Source of the DNA: Bacteroides sp.
GTDB taxonomy: Bacteria; Bacteroidota; Bacteroidia; Bacteroidales; Bacteroidaceae
Assembly (NCBI RefSeq): GCF_030151085.1
Contig: NZ_JASLER010000018.1
Span: 3,174-67,173, forward strand
Length of the DNA stretch: 64,000 bases
Direction of reading: 5' to 3'
Shown one piece after another: positions 17,409 through 27,455 of this stretch (the stretch's first letter is position 1; every line of letters begins with the position of its first letter). The position numbers and the translations under genes are program-made. The notes under the pieces were generated by a model that was not told the DNA's origin, made no database searches, and worked only from the letters and a program-made list of their open reading frames with translations.

Positions 17409-20400
17409 ATGAAGAAAACCAGTCTTTTTAACAGTGACAACGAAACAACCTCTTATCAACAGAAACTTAAAAAAGCAGGTCTGTATGATCCTTCTTATGA
17501 GCATGATGCTTGCGGAGTGGGTATGTTAGTAAATATTCATGGAGGGAAATCACACGAGCTAGTGGAATCAGCACTAAAAATCTTGGAAAACATGCGCCAC
17601 CGTGGAGCTGAAGGTGCCGATAACAAGACTGGCGATGGTGCGGGGATTATGTTACAAATACCACATGAGTTCATTCTGTTACAAGGAATTCCTGTACCAG
17701 AAAAAGGGAAGTATGGTACAGGTCTGCTTTTCCTCCCCAAAGATAAGAAAGACCAAGCTGACACACTAAGTATTATCATCGAAGAGATTGAAAAGGAAGG
17801 ACTCACTTTGATGCATATACGTAATGTGCCCACTTGCCCCGAAATACTTGGCGAAGCTGCACTTGCTGCCGAACCGAATATCAAACAAATCTTCATTACC
17901 GGATTTGCCGACAGTACGACTGCCGACCAAAAGCTCTATTTGATAAGAAAAAGAATAGAAAACAAAATACGCAAGTCTCCCATACCTAGTCATGAAGACT
18001 TCTATATTGTATCGCTCTCTACGAAGAATATTATATATAAAGGTATGCTTTCTTCGATACAACTGCGCAACTACTTTCCTGATTTGACAAACAACTATTT
18101 TACGAGTGGTCTGGCACTGGTACATTCTCGTTTTAGCACCAATACATTTCCCACATGGGGATTGGCACAGCCTTTTCGTCTATTGGCACATAATGGTGAG
18201 ATCAATACCATACGTGGCAACCGTGGTTGGATGGAAGCTCGCGAAAGTGTACTATCCTCTCCCACTCTGGGTAATATAAAAGAGATAAGCCCCATTGTAC
18301 AGCCGGGTATGAGCGACAGTGCTTCGCTGGATAATGTGCTGGAATTTCTTGTCATGTCCGGACTCAGTCTGCCACATGCCATGGCTATGCTTATACCGGA
18401 ATCTTTCAACGAAAAGAACCCTATCAGTGAAGACCTGAAAGCTTTCTATGAATACCATTCTATCCTGATGGAACCGTGGGATGGTCCGGCCGCCCTATTG
18501 TTTAGTGACGGACGCTTTGCAGGAGGAATGCTCGATCGTAACGGTTTACGTCCGGCACGCTATCTCATTACCCACAATGACATAATGATAGTAGCAAGTG
18601 AAGTTGGCGTTTTAGACTTCGAACCGGGAGATATCAAAGAGAAAGGACGGCTGCAACCCGGAAAGATACTATTCATTGATACCGAAAAAGGTAAAATCTA
18701 CTACGACGGAGAATTGAAACACCAAATGGCCGAAGCTAAACCTTACCGTACATGGCTTGCTACCAATCGTATAGAACTGGACGAACTGAAAAGCGGACGC
18801 AAAGTGTCACAAAGTGTCGAGAACTATCATTGTATGCTTCGTACCTTTGGTTATTCAAAAGAAGATATAGAGCGACTGATAATTCCGATGTGTACCACTG
18901 GTGCCGAACCCATTCATTCAATGGGTAATGACACTCCATTGGCTATCCTCTCTGATAAGCCTCAACTTCTCTATAATTACTTCCGCCAACAGTTTGCCCA
19001 AGTTACCAATCCGCCCATCGATCCGATACGTGAAGAGTTAGTGATGTCGCTGACTGAATACATCGGTGCTGTGGGCATGAACATCCTTACACCCAGCGAA
19101 GACCATTGCAAAATGGTACGCCTCAATCATCCAATTCTCAGTAATACACAATTGGATATCTTGTGTAATATCCGCTATAAAGGCTTCAAAACAGTAAAGC
19201 TATCCATGCTTTTCGAAGCAAAAAAAGGGCATACCGGTCTGAAGGAATCTTTGGCCAATCTTTGCAAGCAAGCAGAAGAATCGGTTAATGAAGGAGTGAA
19301 CTACATTGTCCTCTCCGACAAAGGTGTGAATGCCACACATGCAGCTATCCCGTCATTGCTTGCCGTGAGTGCGGTACATCATCATCTTATCGCAGTAGGC
19401 AAACGCGTGCAAACAGCATTAGTCGTAGAAAGTGGTGAAATACGCGAAGTGATGCACGCTGCCCTATTGCTGGGCTTCGGTGCCAGTGCCCTGAACCCTT
19501 ACATGGCATTTGCCATCATCGACAAGCTGGTAGCCGCTAAAGAAATTCAGCTGGACTACGCCACTGCCGAAAAGAAGTATATCAAATCCATCTGCAAAGG
19601 TCTGTTCAAGGTTATGAGCAAAATGGGTATCTCCACTATTCGCTCCTATCGGGGTGCCAAGATATTCGAGGCGATAGGTCTAAGCGAAGAACTGAGCAAT
19701 GCTTACTTCGGTGGATTAAGTTCGCGAATCGGCGGTATTCGCCTGGATGAAGTGGCACACGATGCCATCGCCTTCCATAACAACGGATTCAATGCTCCGT
19801 CCGAAGATGAATTGCTACCCAACAACGGGCTATACGCGTACCGCAAAGACGGCGAGCAGCACGCTTGGAATCCCGAAACCATCAGTACCCTGCAACTGGC
19901 TACACGACTAGGCAGTTATAAAAAGTTCAAGGAATATACCTCATTGATAGATGGCAAAGCGTCCCCTATCTTCCTGCGTGATTTCCTCGATTTCCGCCGC
20001 TCGCCTATTAATATAGATAAGGTGGAACCGGTTGAGAACATCCTTCACCGTTTTGTGACGGGTGCCATGAGCTATGGCTCCATCAGCAAGGAGGCTCACG
20101 AGGCAATGGCCATCGCCATGAATAAGATTCACGGACGTAGCAACACCGGTGAAGGTGGTGAGGACAGCGCACGCTTCACGCCTCTTGAAGACGGGACATC
20201 CATGCGTAGCGCCATCAAGCAAGTAGCTTCGGGACGTTTCGGCGTGACTGCCGAATACTTGGTCAATGCCGATGAGATACAAATCAAGGTTGCCCAGGGT
20301 GCAAAGCCGGGTGAAGGCGGTCAGTTGCCCGGCTTCAAGGTAGACCAGGTCATTGCCAAAACACGCCATTCCATTCCGGGCATCTCGCTGATTTCTCCTC

Positions 20401-21953
20401 CGCCTCATCATGACATCTACTCCATAGAGGATTTGGCACAGCTCATCTTCGACCTGAAGAACGTGAACCCACATGCCAAAATCAGCGTAAAACTGGTAGC
20501 CGAAAGTGGTGTAGGAACCATTGCCGCAGGTGTGGCTAAAGCCAAAGCCGACCTGATCGTCATCTCCGGAGCCGAAGGGGGTACGGGCGCCTCTCCTGCC
20601 AGTTCCATCCGCTACGCGGGCATATCTCCCGAACTGGGTCTGAGCGAAACTCAACAAACTTTAGTGTTGAACGGGCTACGCGGGCAAGTTATGCTGCAAG
20701 TGGACGGTCAGCTGAAAACCGGACGGGACATCGTGCTCATGGCTATGCTGGGTGCCGAAGAATTCGGCTTCGCTACTAGTGCACTGATCGTTTTAGGATG
20801 TGTCATGATGCGTAAATGCCATCAAAATACATGTCCCGTAGGAGTAGCCACTCAGAATACAGAACTACGCAAGCGTTTCCACGGACGCAGTGAGTATCTC
20901 GTAAATTTCTTCACATTCCTCGCACAGGAAGTACGTGAGTATCTGGCAGAGATTGGGGTCGAGAAGTTAGATGATATTGTAGGACGTACAGACCTTATTC
21001 TTCGTAAATCAAAGAACAGCTATCCCAAACATGCCTTGATTTCCTTTGATAAGATATTGGCACGCGTCAACACCGAAGCCGCCATTCGGCACACCATCGA
21101 CCAGCTACATGGCATTGATCAGGTGAAAGACGTTGCCTTGCTGAATGCTGCCGCCGAAGCCATAGAAAACCAGAAAGAGATTTCTCTTGAATATACCATC
21201 GCCAATACCGACCGTGCTTGCGGCGCTATGCTTTCGGGTGCCATCGCCTCGAAATATGGTGAGAAAGGTTTGCCGGAACACACACTGAACGTCAAGTTCA
21301 AAGGTTCTGCCGGACAAAGCTTCGGCGCATTCCTCGTATCCGGAGTCAACTTCAAGCTGGAAGGGGAAGCCAATGACTACTTGGGCAAAGGTCTTTCGGG
21401 CGGACGCATCGCCGTATTGCCTCCGGTGCGCTCCAATTTTGAAGCCGAAAAGAATACCATTGCCGGCAACACACTGCTTTACGGCGCCACCAGCGGCGAA
21501 GTTTACATCAACGGACGTGTAGGCGAGCGTTTTGCCGTCCGCAACTCCGGTGCCATTGCCGTGGTAGAGGGTGTAGGCGACCATTGCTGCGAATACATGA
21601 CGGGCGGTCGTGTAGTGGTTCTTGGTTCTACGGGACGTAACTTCGCAGCGGGTATGTCCGGCGGTGTAGCGTACGTCTGGAACCGGGATGGTAACTTCGA
21701 CTACTTCTGCAATATGGAGATGGTAGAATTAAGCCTCATCGAAGAGGCAAGTTATCGCAAAGAACTGCACGAGCTCATCCGTCAGCATTACCTCTACACC
21801 GGCTCCAAACTTGCCCGCACCATGCTCGACAACTGGAATCACTATGTGGATGAGTTCATCCAGATAGTTCCCATCGAGTACAAAAAGGTACTGCAAGAAG
21901 AACAAATGCAGAAACTGCAACAGAAAATTGCGGAGATGCAACGCGATTACTAA
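17409..21953 (+). CDS. gltB: Glutamate synthase, large subunit
   Basis: 1514 residues, the normal length. Cys35 (EHDACGVGM) is the glutaminase nucleophile, exposed after loss of a 34-residue propeptide. The class II amidotransferase domain spans to about residue 430. The central and FMN-binding synthase domains follow, with GAEGGTGASPASSIRYAG and the 3Fe-4S cysteines in CVMMRKCHQNTCPVG. The C-terminal beta-helix has glycine-rich repeats (GGRIAVLPP, GAIAVVEGVGDHCCEYMTGG). It transfers the glutamine amide to 2-oxoglutarate to give two glutamates, together with GltD. Junction with gltD is 19 bp and made of a 7-bp repeat. Confidence 0.98.
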   Translation: MKKTSLFNSDNETTSYQQKLKKAGLYDPSYEHDACGVGMLVNIHGGKSHELVESALKILENMRHRGAEGADNKTGDGAGIMLQIPHEFILLQGIPVPEKGKYGTGLLFLPKDKKDQADTLSIIIEEIEKEGLTLMHIRNVPTCPEILGEAALAAEPNIKQIFITGFADSTTADQKLYLIRKRIENKIRKSPIPSHEDFYIVSLSTKNIIYKGMLSSIQLRNYFPDLTNNYFTSGLALVHSRFSTNTFPTWGLAQPFRLLAHNGEINTIRGNRGWMEARESVLSSPTLGNIKEISPIVQPGMSDSASLDNVLEFLVMSGLSLPHAMAMLIPESFNEKNPISEDLKAFYEYHSILMEPWDGPAALLFSDGRFAGGMLDRNGLRPARYLITHNDIMIVASEVGVLDFEPGDIKEKGRLQPGKILFIDTEKGKIYYDGELKHQMAEAKPYRTWLATNRIELDELKSGRKVSQSVENYHCMLRTFGYSKEDIERLIIPMCTTGAEPIHSMGNDTPLAILSDKPQLLYNYFRQQFAQVTNPPIDPIREELVMSLTEYIGAVGMNILTPSEDHCKMVRLNHPILSNTQLDILCNIRYKGFKTVKLSMLFEAKKGHTGLKESLANLCKQAEESVNEGVNYIVLSDKGVNATHAAIPSLLAVSAVHHHLIAVGKRVQTALVVESGEIREVMHAALLLGFGASALNPYMAFAIIDKLVAAKEIQLDYATAEKKYIKSICKGLFKVMSKMGISTIRSYRGAKIFEAIGLSEELSNAYFGGLSSRIGGIRLDEVAHDAIAFHNNGFNAPSEDELLPNNGLYAYRKDGEQHAWNPETISTLQLATRLGSYKKFKEYTSLIDGKASPIFLRDFLDFRRSPINIDKVEPVENILHRFVTGAMSYGSISKEAHEAMAIAMNKIHGRSNTGEGGEDSARFTPLEDGTSMRSAIKQVASGRFGVTAEYLVNADEIQIKVAQGAKPGEGGQLPGFKVDQVIAKTRHSIPGISLISPPPHHDIYSIEDLAQLIFDLKNVNPHAKISVKLVAESGVGTIAAGVAKAKADLIVISGAEGGTGASPASSIRYAGISPELGLSETQQTLVLNGLRGQVMLQVDGQLKTGRDIVLMAMLGAEEFGFATSALIVLGCVMMRKCHQNTCPVGVATQNTELRKRFHGRSEYLVNFFTFLAQEVREYLAEIGVEKLDDIVGRTDLILRKSKNSYPKHALISFDKILARVNTEAAIRHTIDQLHGIDQVKDVALLNAAAEAIENQKEISLEYTIANTDRACGAMLSGAIASKYGEKGLPEHTLNVKFKGSAGQSFGAFLVSGVNFKLEGEANDYLGKGLSGGRIAVLPPVRSNFEAEKNTIAGNTLLYGATSGEVYINGRVGERFAVRNSGAIAVVEGVGDHCCEYMTGGRVVVLGSTGRNFAAGMSGGVAYVWNRDGNFDYFCNMEMVELSLIEEASYRKELHELIRQHYLYTGSKLARTMLDNWNHYVDEFIQIVPIEYKKVLQEEQMQKLQQKIAEMQRDY

Positions 21954-21965
21954 TCACTAATCACT
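21952..21965. repeat. 7-bp-period repeat at the gltB-gltD junction
   Basis: Two perfect copies of AATCACT plus a partial third, starting inside the gltB stop codon and filling most of the 19-bp gap before gltD. The same unit appears once across the gltD stop (23312-23318), at the trpC-trpF junction and after trpA. Confidence 0.8.
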
Positions 21966-21972
21966 AACTATC

Positions 21973-23319
21973 ATGGGCGATCCTAAAGCATTTCTCCATA
22001 TTCCCCGTCAAGAAGCGGGTTACCGTCCGATACACGAACGTATCACAGATTTCAGTCAGGTTGAACAAACGCTGAACAGTCATGAACGCAAACTCCAGGC
22101 ATCACGCTGCATGGATTGCGGAGTACCTTTTTGCCATTGGGCATGTCCGCTGGGAAATAAAGATCCTGAATTTCAGGATGCTCTTTATAAAGGTCATTGG
22201 CGCGAAGCCTACCGTATTTTGACAAGCACAAATGACTTTCCCGAATTTACAGGACGTATCTGCCCTGCCCTTTGCGAAAAGTCTTGTGTGTTGAAACTCT
22301 CATGCAATGAGCCTGTCACTATCCGTGAGAATGAGGCGGCAATTGTCGAGGCAGCTTTCCGTGAAGGGTATGTCGTTCCCGTGCAGCCCCGACGTAACGG
22401 GAAGAGAGTAGCCGTTATCGGTGCAGGGCCGGCAGGATTGAGCGTTGCCGTGCGCTTGAATGCCAAAGGGTATGAAGTGACAATCTTTGACGGCAAACCT
22501 ATGCCGGGCGGCTTGCTCCGTTACGGCATCCCCAATTTCAAATTGGATAAAGCTGTCATAGACCGACGCATGAAGGTACTTGAAGCCGAAGGTATCAAAT
22601 TCGAGATGGGCGTTTATGTCAATGTACAGAAGCTACCCGCCGGATTTGATGCGTATGCCGTCTGCACCGGCACTCCGACGGCACGCGACCTAAGCATCCC
22701 CGGTCGTGAACTGAAAGGCATTCATTTCGCTCTCGATATGCTGGCTCAGCAAAACCATATACTGGATGGAGAGACTTTCCCCAAAGACCAACTCGTCAAT
22801 GCCAAAGGGAAACGGGTGCTCGTCATCGGGGGTGGTGATACAGGCTCCGATTGTATCGGTACCAGCATCCGTCAGGGAGCTGTCAGCGTAACACAGATTG
22901 AAATAATGCCGCAACCTCCTGTAGAGCACAACCATGCTACTCCCTGGCCGCAGTGGCCCATAGTATTAAAAACGACCTCCAGTCACGAAGAGGGCTGTAC
23001 CCGCCGTTGGTCGTTGGCATCCAACCAATTCTTAGGCAAGAATGGAAAGGTCACCGGCGTAGAAGTGGAAGAAGTGGAATGGCTTCCTGCAAAAGACGGA
23101 AATCGCCCCACGATGCAACCTACCGGTAGAAAGGAAATTATCAATGCCGATATGGTGCTTCTCGCTATGGGCTTTCTGAAACCGGAACAACCTGATTTCT
23201 CTGAAAATGTATTCATTGCCGGAGATGCCGCCACCGGCGCCAGTCTTGTGGTACGTGCACTCGCCAACGGAAGAAAAGTAGCACAGCAAATAGATGAATT
23301 ACTAACCCTTAATCACTAA
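21973..23319 (+). CDS. gltD: Glutamate synthase, small (NAD(P)H-oxidising) subunit
   Basis: 448 residues, slightly shorter than the usual ~470. The N-terminal region has the Fe-S cysteine pattern CMDCGVPFCHWACPLGN and later GRICPALCEKSC. The FAD-binding GAGPAGLSVAVRL and NAD(P)H-binding GGGDTGSDCIGTS motifs follow. The end signature FIAGDAATGASLVVRALANGR is typical. It feeds electrons to GltB. It lies between gltB and asnB with gaps of 19 and 5 bp; the three form an operon. Confidence 0.97.
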   Translation: MGDPKAFLHIPRQEAGYRPIHERITDFSQVEQTLNSHERKLQASRCMDCGVPFCHWACPLGNKDPEFQDALYKGHWREAYRILTSTNDFPEFTGRICPALCEKSCVLKLSCNEPVTIRENEAAIVEAAFREGYVVPVQPRRNGKRVAVIGAGPAGLSVAVRLNAKGYEVTIFDGKPMPGGLLRYGIPNFKLDKAVIDRRMKVLEAEGIKFEMGVYVNVQKLPAGFDAYAVCTGTPTARDLSIPGRELKGIHFALDMLAQQNHILDGETFPKDQLVNAKGKRVLVIGGGDTGSDCIGTSIRQGAVSVTQIEIMPQPPVEHNHATPWPQWPIVLKTTSSHEEGCTRRWSLASNQFLGKNGKVTGVEVEEVEWLPAKDGNRPTMQPTGRKEIINADMVLLAMGFLKPEQPDFSENVFIAGDAATGASLVVRALANGRKVAQQIDELLTLNH

Positions 23320-23324
23320 ACATC

Positions 23325-25049
23325 ATGTGTGGAATAGCAGGAATTTTCAACATACAGACTCAAACCCCGGAATTGAGAAACAAAGCGCTAAAAATGGCAC
23401 AGAAAATCCGTCATCGCGGACCGGACTGGAGTGGTATTTACGTTGGCGCCACCGCCATCCTTGCCCATGAACGCCTTTCCATCGTCGACCCGGAATCGGG
23501 CGGACAACCCTTGTATTCACCCGACCGTAAGCAAGTGCTTGCCGTGAATGGCGAAATATACAATCATCGTGATATCCGTAACCGCTACGCCAACCTCTAT
23601 AACTTCCAGACCGGTTCGGATTGTGAAGTAATCCTCGCTCTTTACAAGAATAAAGGTATTAATTTTCTTGAAGAGCTTAACGGCATCTTTGCTTTTGCCC
23701 TCTATGATGAAGAGACGAATGACTACCTCATTGCCCGCGACCCTATCGGTGTTATACCTTTATATATAGGAAAAGACAAAGAAGGACATATCTACGTAGC
23801 CAGCGAACTGAAAGGTTTGGAGGGTTTCTGTGACGAATACGAGCCCTTCCCTCCCGGTCATTTCTTATGGGGACGAGATGGTAAAATCCGTCCTTGGTAC
23901 ACCCGTACCTGGACATCATACGAAGCCGTGAAAGATAACTATACCCCCGCAGCCGACCGCAACAATCTTCATACTCCTGTAGATCGCAAAGCCTATACCA
24001 TGCAGGTAAACGTTCTGCGGGAAGCCCTTGAAGCCGCCGTACAACGTCAACTCATGTCCGACGTTCCCTACGGCGTTCTTCTCTCCGGCGGACTGGATAG
24101 CTCCGTCATTTCAGCAATCGCCAAGAAGTATGCTTCCAAGCGGATTGAAACTGATAATACAGCCGATGCCTGGTGGCCGCAACTCCACTCTTTCGCCATC
24201 GGCCTAAAAGGTTCGCCCGATTTGCTTAAAGCCCGTGAGGTAGCCCAATACATCGGCACCATCCATCACGAAATAAATTATACCATTCAGGAAGGACTCG
24301 ATGCGATACGCGACGTTATCTACTTTATTGAAACCTACGACGTGACTACCGTTCGCGCCTCCACCCCCATGTATCTGCTGGCACGTGTCATCAAAAGCAT
24401 GGGCATCAAGATGGTACTTAGCGGCGAAGGTGCCGACGAAGTATTTGGGGGCTACCTCTATTTCCACAAGGCTCCCACTCCACAGGCTTTCCATGAAGAA
24501 ACCGTACGCAAGCTCTCTAAACTTCACCTTTACGACTGCCTGCGCGCCAACAAAAGCCTCGCTGCCTGGGGAGTGGAAGGTCGCGTACCTTTCCTCGACA
24601 AAGAATTTCTGGAGGTGGCCATGCAGCTCAATCCCTCGGTGAAGATGTGCCCCGGCAATGTCATAGAAAAGAAGATAGTCCGCGAAGCATTCGCCGATAT
24701 GCTACCCGAAAAGATTGTCTGGCGTCAGAAAGAACAGTTCTCCGACGGCGTAGGCTACAACTGGATTGATACCCTGAAAAACATCACGTCCGCCGCCGTC
24801 AGCGACGAACAGATGGCGCAAGCTGCCGAACGTTTTCCCATCAACACCCCGATGAACAAGGAGGAGTACTACTACCGCACCATCTTCGAGGAGCATTTCC
24901 CCAGTGCAAGTGCGGCAAAGAGTGTACCCAGTGTGCCCAGTGTGGCTTGTTCTACCGCCGAAGCTCTTGCATGGGATGCCTCGTTCAAGGGAAAGAACGA
25001 TCCGAGCGGCCGTGCAGTAGCAGGAGTGCATGAAGAAGCATATCATTGA
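23325..25049 (+). CDS. asnB: Asparagine synthase (glutamine-hydrolysing)
   Basis: 574 residues. MCGIAGIFN gives the catalytic Cys after Met removal. The glutaminase domain covers about 1-200 (KIRHRGPDWSG, HERLSIVDPESGGQPLY). The synthetase domain has the ATP-pyrophosphatase loop LLSGGLDSSVIS (about residues 248-259) and LSGEGADEVFGGYLYF. It converts aspartate and glutamine to asparagine and glutamate. The last ~50 residues, rich in Ser/Ala/Val (SVPSVPSVAC), look like a divergent tail. Start is 5 bp after gltD, so it is translationally close-coupled to gltBD. Confidence 0.97.
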   Translation: MCGIAGIFNIQTQTPELRNKALKMAQKIRHRGPDWSGIYVGATAILAHERLSIVDPESGGQPLYSPDRKQVLAVNGEIYNHRDIRNRYANLYNFQTGSDCEVILALYKNKGINFLEELNGIFAFALYDEETNDYLIARDPIGVIPLYIGKDKEGHIYVASELKGLEGFCDEYEPFPPGHFLWGRDGKIRPWYTRTWTSYEAVKDNYTPAADRNNLHTPVDRKAYTMQVNVLREALEAAVQRQLMSDVPYGVLLSGGLDSSVISAIAKKYASKRIETDNTADAWWPQLHSFAIGLKGSPDLLKAREVAQYIGTIHHEINYTIQEGLDAIRDVIYFIETYDVTTVRASTPMYLLARVIKSMGIKMVLSGEGADEVFGGYLYFHKAPTPQAFHEETVRKLSKLHLYDCLRANKSLAAWGVEGRVPFLDKEFLEVAMQLNPSVKMCPGNVIEKKIVREAFADMLPEKIVWRQKEQFSDGVGYNWIDTLKNITSAAVSDEQMAQAAERFPINTPMNKEEYYYRTIFEEHFPSASAAKSVPSVPSVACSTAEALAWDASFKGKNDPSGRAVAGVHEEAYH

Positions 25050-25089
25050 ATTTTAATATCTATTTCTTCAATTTCCGGATATAATCAAC

Positions 25090-25097
25090 TACTTTTG
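25090..25097 (+). promoter_or_regulatory. -7 promoter box for the 25121 gene
   Basis: TACTTTTG, matching TAnnTTTG, 23 bp before the ATG, which suggests a start separate from the gltBD-asnB operon. Confidence 0.55.
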
Positions 25098-25120
25098 CAG
25101 AGTACTAAATTTGAAAAAAT

Positions 25121-25399
25121 ATGATTAGATTAAACGTTTTTATCCAAGTAACTGAAGCCAACCGTGCCTCTGTACTTGAATCAGCAAAGGAACTGGTTGC
25201 ATCATCTTTGAAAGATAATGGTTGTATTGCATACGACATCTTCGAAAGTTCCACCCGCAAAGAAGTCTTGATGATTTGTGAGACATGGCTCAATGAGGAA
25301 TCGCTTTCCGCACATGAGCAAACACCTCATTTTATCACTTTAGTTCCCCAAATACAAAAACTGGGTAGCATGAAGATCGAGAAATTTGAATGGGCCTAG
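25121..25399 (+). CDS. Antibiotic-biosynthesis-monooxygenase (ABM) fold protein, YgiN-like
   Basis: 92 residues, the usual size of a single ABM ferredoxin-like domain. The sequence shows the order expected: strand MIRLNVFIQV, helix NRASVLESAKELVASSLKD, NGCIAYDIFESSTRKEVLMICETW, helix SLSAHEQTPHF. Members are small homodimers, some acting as quinol or aldehyde monooxygenases, others on haem or with no known substrate. No catalytic assignment is possible here. It has its own -7 box and may share a transcript with the phosphodiesterase gene 24 bp downstream. Confidence 0.8.
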   Translation: MIRLNVFIQVTEANRASVLESAKELVASSLKDNGCIAYDIFESSTRKEVLMICETWLNEESLSAHEQTPHFITLVPQIQKLGSMKIEKFEWA

Positions 25400-25423
25400 A
25401 AACTTGAAATTCCCTCTAAGACA

Positions 25424-26194
25424 ATGAATCTAAAAAGTATCACTCTTGCCTCTGCTCTACTGCTTTCAGCATGTGGAGCAATGCAGGCACAGAAAACCCA
25501 AGTTATTGCACACCGTGGTTATTGGAAAACAGACGGTTCTGCACAAAATTCCATCGCCGCACTCGTAAAAGCGGATTCCATCAACTGCTACGGTTCTGAA
25601 TTCGACGTATGGCTCACTACAGACAATAAACTGGTAGTGAACCACGACGAAACATTTAAAGGAGTAACCATGCAAAATGCCACTTCAAAAGTATGTACTG
25701 CTGTAGAACTGGATAATGGTGAACAACTCCCCACCCTGCAACAATACCTGGATAAAGCCCAAAACTTAAAAACCCGCCTCATCCTGGAATTGAAAGCCCA
25801 CAAAACGCCGGAACAAGAAACACGTGCTGTAGAAGGTATCGTGAAAATGATTAAAGATATGGGGTTGGAGAAACGTACGGAGTACATAACTTTCTCTAAA
25901 CATGCCCTTAAAGAATTTATTCGTCTGGCACCTAAGGGTACTCCCGTCTACTACCTGACCGGAGACGCTACTCCTGCTGAATTAAAAGAATGGGGATGCG
26001 CCGGTCCGGACTACCACTTCAGCGTGTTCCAGAAAAACCCCGAATGGATCAAAGAGTGTCATAAGCTTGGTATGAAAGTAAACGCCTGGACAGTGAATGA
26101 ACCCAAAGATATGGAATGGCTCATCGCTCAAGGGGCAGATTTCATTACGACTAATGAACCTGTAGTATTAGAAGAAATTCTAAAGAAGAAATAG
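25424..26194 (+). CDS. Glycerophosphodiester phosphodiesterase family protein
   Basis: 256 residues. The N-terminus is an export signal (SITLASALLLSACGAMQAQ) that could be read as a lipobox (LSAC) or as a plain signal cut after AQ. The mature part has the GDPD signature: QVIAHRGYWK with the catalytic His, YGSEFDVWLTTDNKLVVNHDETFKG with the metal-binding Glu/Asp and second catalytic His, then LILELKAHK. The C-terminal VNAWTVNEPKDMEWLIAQGADFITTN is typical. It would hydrolyse glycerophosphodiesters released from lipids, in the periplasm or at the outer membrane. A strong terminator follows. Confidence 0.92.
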   Translation: MNLKSITLASALLLSACGAMQAQKTQVIAHRGYWKTDGSAQNSIAALVKADSINCYGSEFDVWLTTDNKLVVNHDETFKGVTMQNATSKVCTAVELDNGEQLPTLQQYLDKAQNLKTRLILELKAHKTPEQETRAVEGIVKMIKDMGLEKRTEYITFSKHALKEFIRLAPKGTPVYYLTGDATPAELKEWGCAGPDYHFSVFQKNPEWIKECHKLGMKVNAWTVNEPKDMEWLIAQGADFITTNEPVVLEEILKKK

Positions 26195-26227
26195 ACAATC
26201 TATATACATATAGATACTAAACAAACA

Positions 26228-26263
26228 AAAACCGCTTCATTTTGAAAACAATGAAGCGGTTTT
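26228..26263 (+). terminator. Intrinsic terminator after the phosphodiesterase gene
   Basis: A perfect 14-bp stem (26228-26241 with 26250-26263) with core CCGCTTCAT and an 8-nt loop; the 3' arm ends in TTTT and is followed by ATTGTTT. The A-rich 5' flank would let it work from both sides. Confidence 0.9.
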
Positions 26264-26477
26264 ATTGTTTAAAAAGAAAGCAATCAATCTGATAAATAAT
26301 CATTTTTATTATTCAAAAGTCAAATAATACTTCATATTGATTACAATTATTGCGATTATAATCTTCCATACTTATAATTTGAAAGCAGAATAAGTTATAT
26401 TTGTACAGAATGTAAGTTCTATCAAAAAACAATAGAGAATAGATATATCATCCGATTAATTATCAAACAAAACGTTA

Positions 26478-26485
26478 TATATTTG
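26478..26485 (+). promoter_or_regulatory. -7 promoter box for dapF-dapL
   Basis: TATATTTG, matching TAnnTTTG, 48 bp before the dapF ATG. Confidence 0.6.
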
Positions 26486-26533
26486 CAGTGGAATAAAACA
26501 AAAAGAGATACCAATCAATAAATATAGTACAAA

Positions 26534-27403
26534 ATGACAAAGACTATAGAATTCACAAAGATGCACGGTACTGGGAACGACTACATCTATGTAGATACTA
26601 CTAAATACCCCATCGAAAGTCCGGAAGAACTTGCGAAGAAATGGAGTGCACCGCACACAGGAATTGGTAGTGACGGTCTGGTGCTAATCGGTCTCTCTGA
26701 AAAAGCGGATTTCAGCATGCGCATCTTCAATGCCGATGGCTCAGAAGCCATGATGTGCGGCAATGCCAGCCGTTGTATCGGTAAATATCTTTATGAACAT
26801 GGGCTAACCCGGAAAACTGAAATCACCCTCGACACCCTATCAGGTATCAAGATTCTAAAGCTGCACTTGGCTGCTGCAAAGGTCAACTCTACTGACGTAA
26901 AGGTCAACTCTGTGACCGTAGACATGGGCGTCCCTGCCGATGAACCGGCAGACTACGACGGAAAAGGTGCCAAGCCGATGAAGGAACAGCCTATCAGTGT
27001 AGAGGGAAAGCGCTATGTAGGAACTACCGTATCAATGGGAAATCCGCATCTGGTAATCTTTGTCAATGACATTAAAGAGATAGATCTTCCCGCTATAGGA
27101 CCCAAATTAGAAAACCATCCCCTCTTCCCCGGACGCATCAATGTAGAATTTGCACAAGTGCTAGGAGAAGGCCAAATACGAATGCGCGTCTGGGAACGCG
27201 GATCGGGCATCACTCAAGCCTGCGGCACAGGAGCTTGTGCCACTGCCGTAGCCGCTTTCCGTACCGGACGTGCCGGAAGAAAATCAATCATCATCATGGA
27301 TGGAGGTCCACTTACCATCGAATGGGATAACACGACCAATCATGTATTCATGACGGGAGAAGCCACAAAGGTATTCGACGGGAAAGTGGAGATTGAAGAG
27401 TAG
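26534..27403 (+). CDS. dapF: Diaminopimelate epimerase
   Basis: 289 residues. Both catalytic cysteines of the family are present: the first in MCGNASRCIGKYL, the second in ACGTGACATAV. The N-terminal FTKMHGTGNDYIYVD and GIGSDGLVLI signatures fit as well. It converts LL- to meso-diaminopimelate for lysine and peptidoglycan synthesis. The gene for the preceding step, dapL, follows after 52 bp, so the pair supplies meso-DAP by the aminotransferase route. Confidence 0.97.
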   Translation: MTKTIEFTKMHGTGNDYIYVDTTKYPIESPEELAKKWSAPHTGIGSDGLVLIGLSEKADFSMRIFNADGSEAMMCGNASRCIGKYLYEHGLTRKTEITLDTLSGIKILKLHLAAAKVNSTDVKVNSVTVDMGVPADEPADYDGKGAKPMKEQPISVEGKRYVGTTVSMGNPHLVIFVNDIKEIDLPAIGPKLENHPLFPGRINVEFAQVLGEGQIRMRVWERGSGITQACGTGACATAVAAFRTGRAGRKSIIIMDGGPLTIEWDNTTNHVFMTGEATKVFDGKVEIEE

Positions 27404-27455
27404 AGCCGAACATCGGGCATCAGTAAAAAGTAGAACTTAAAACAAAAGCAAAGAT

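Larger units (their letters stand above)
26195..26533. other. Intergenic region: terminator, AT-rich spacer, dapF promoter
   Basis: 339 bp without a gene. It holds the terminator at 26228-26263, an AT-rich spacer of about 200 bp with nothing I recognise, and the dapF -7 box at 26478-26485. Confidence 0.6.

Noticed and set aside
19941..20657. 238-codon frame antisense to gltB
   Set aside because: It mirrors the conserved FMN domain of GltB and has no independent signal.
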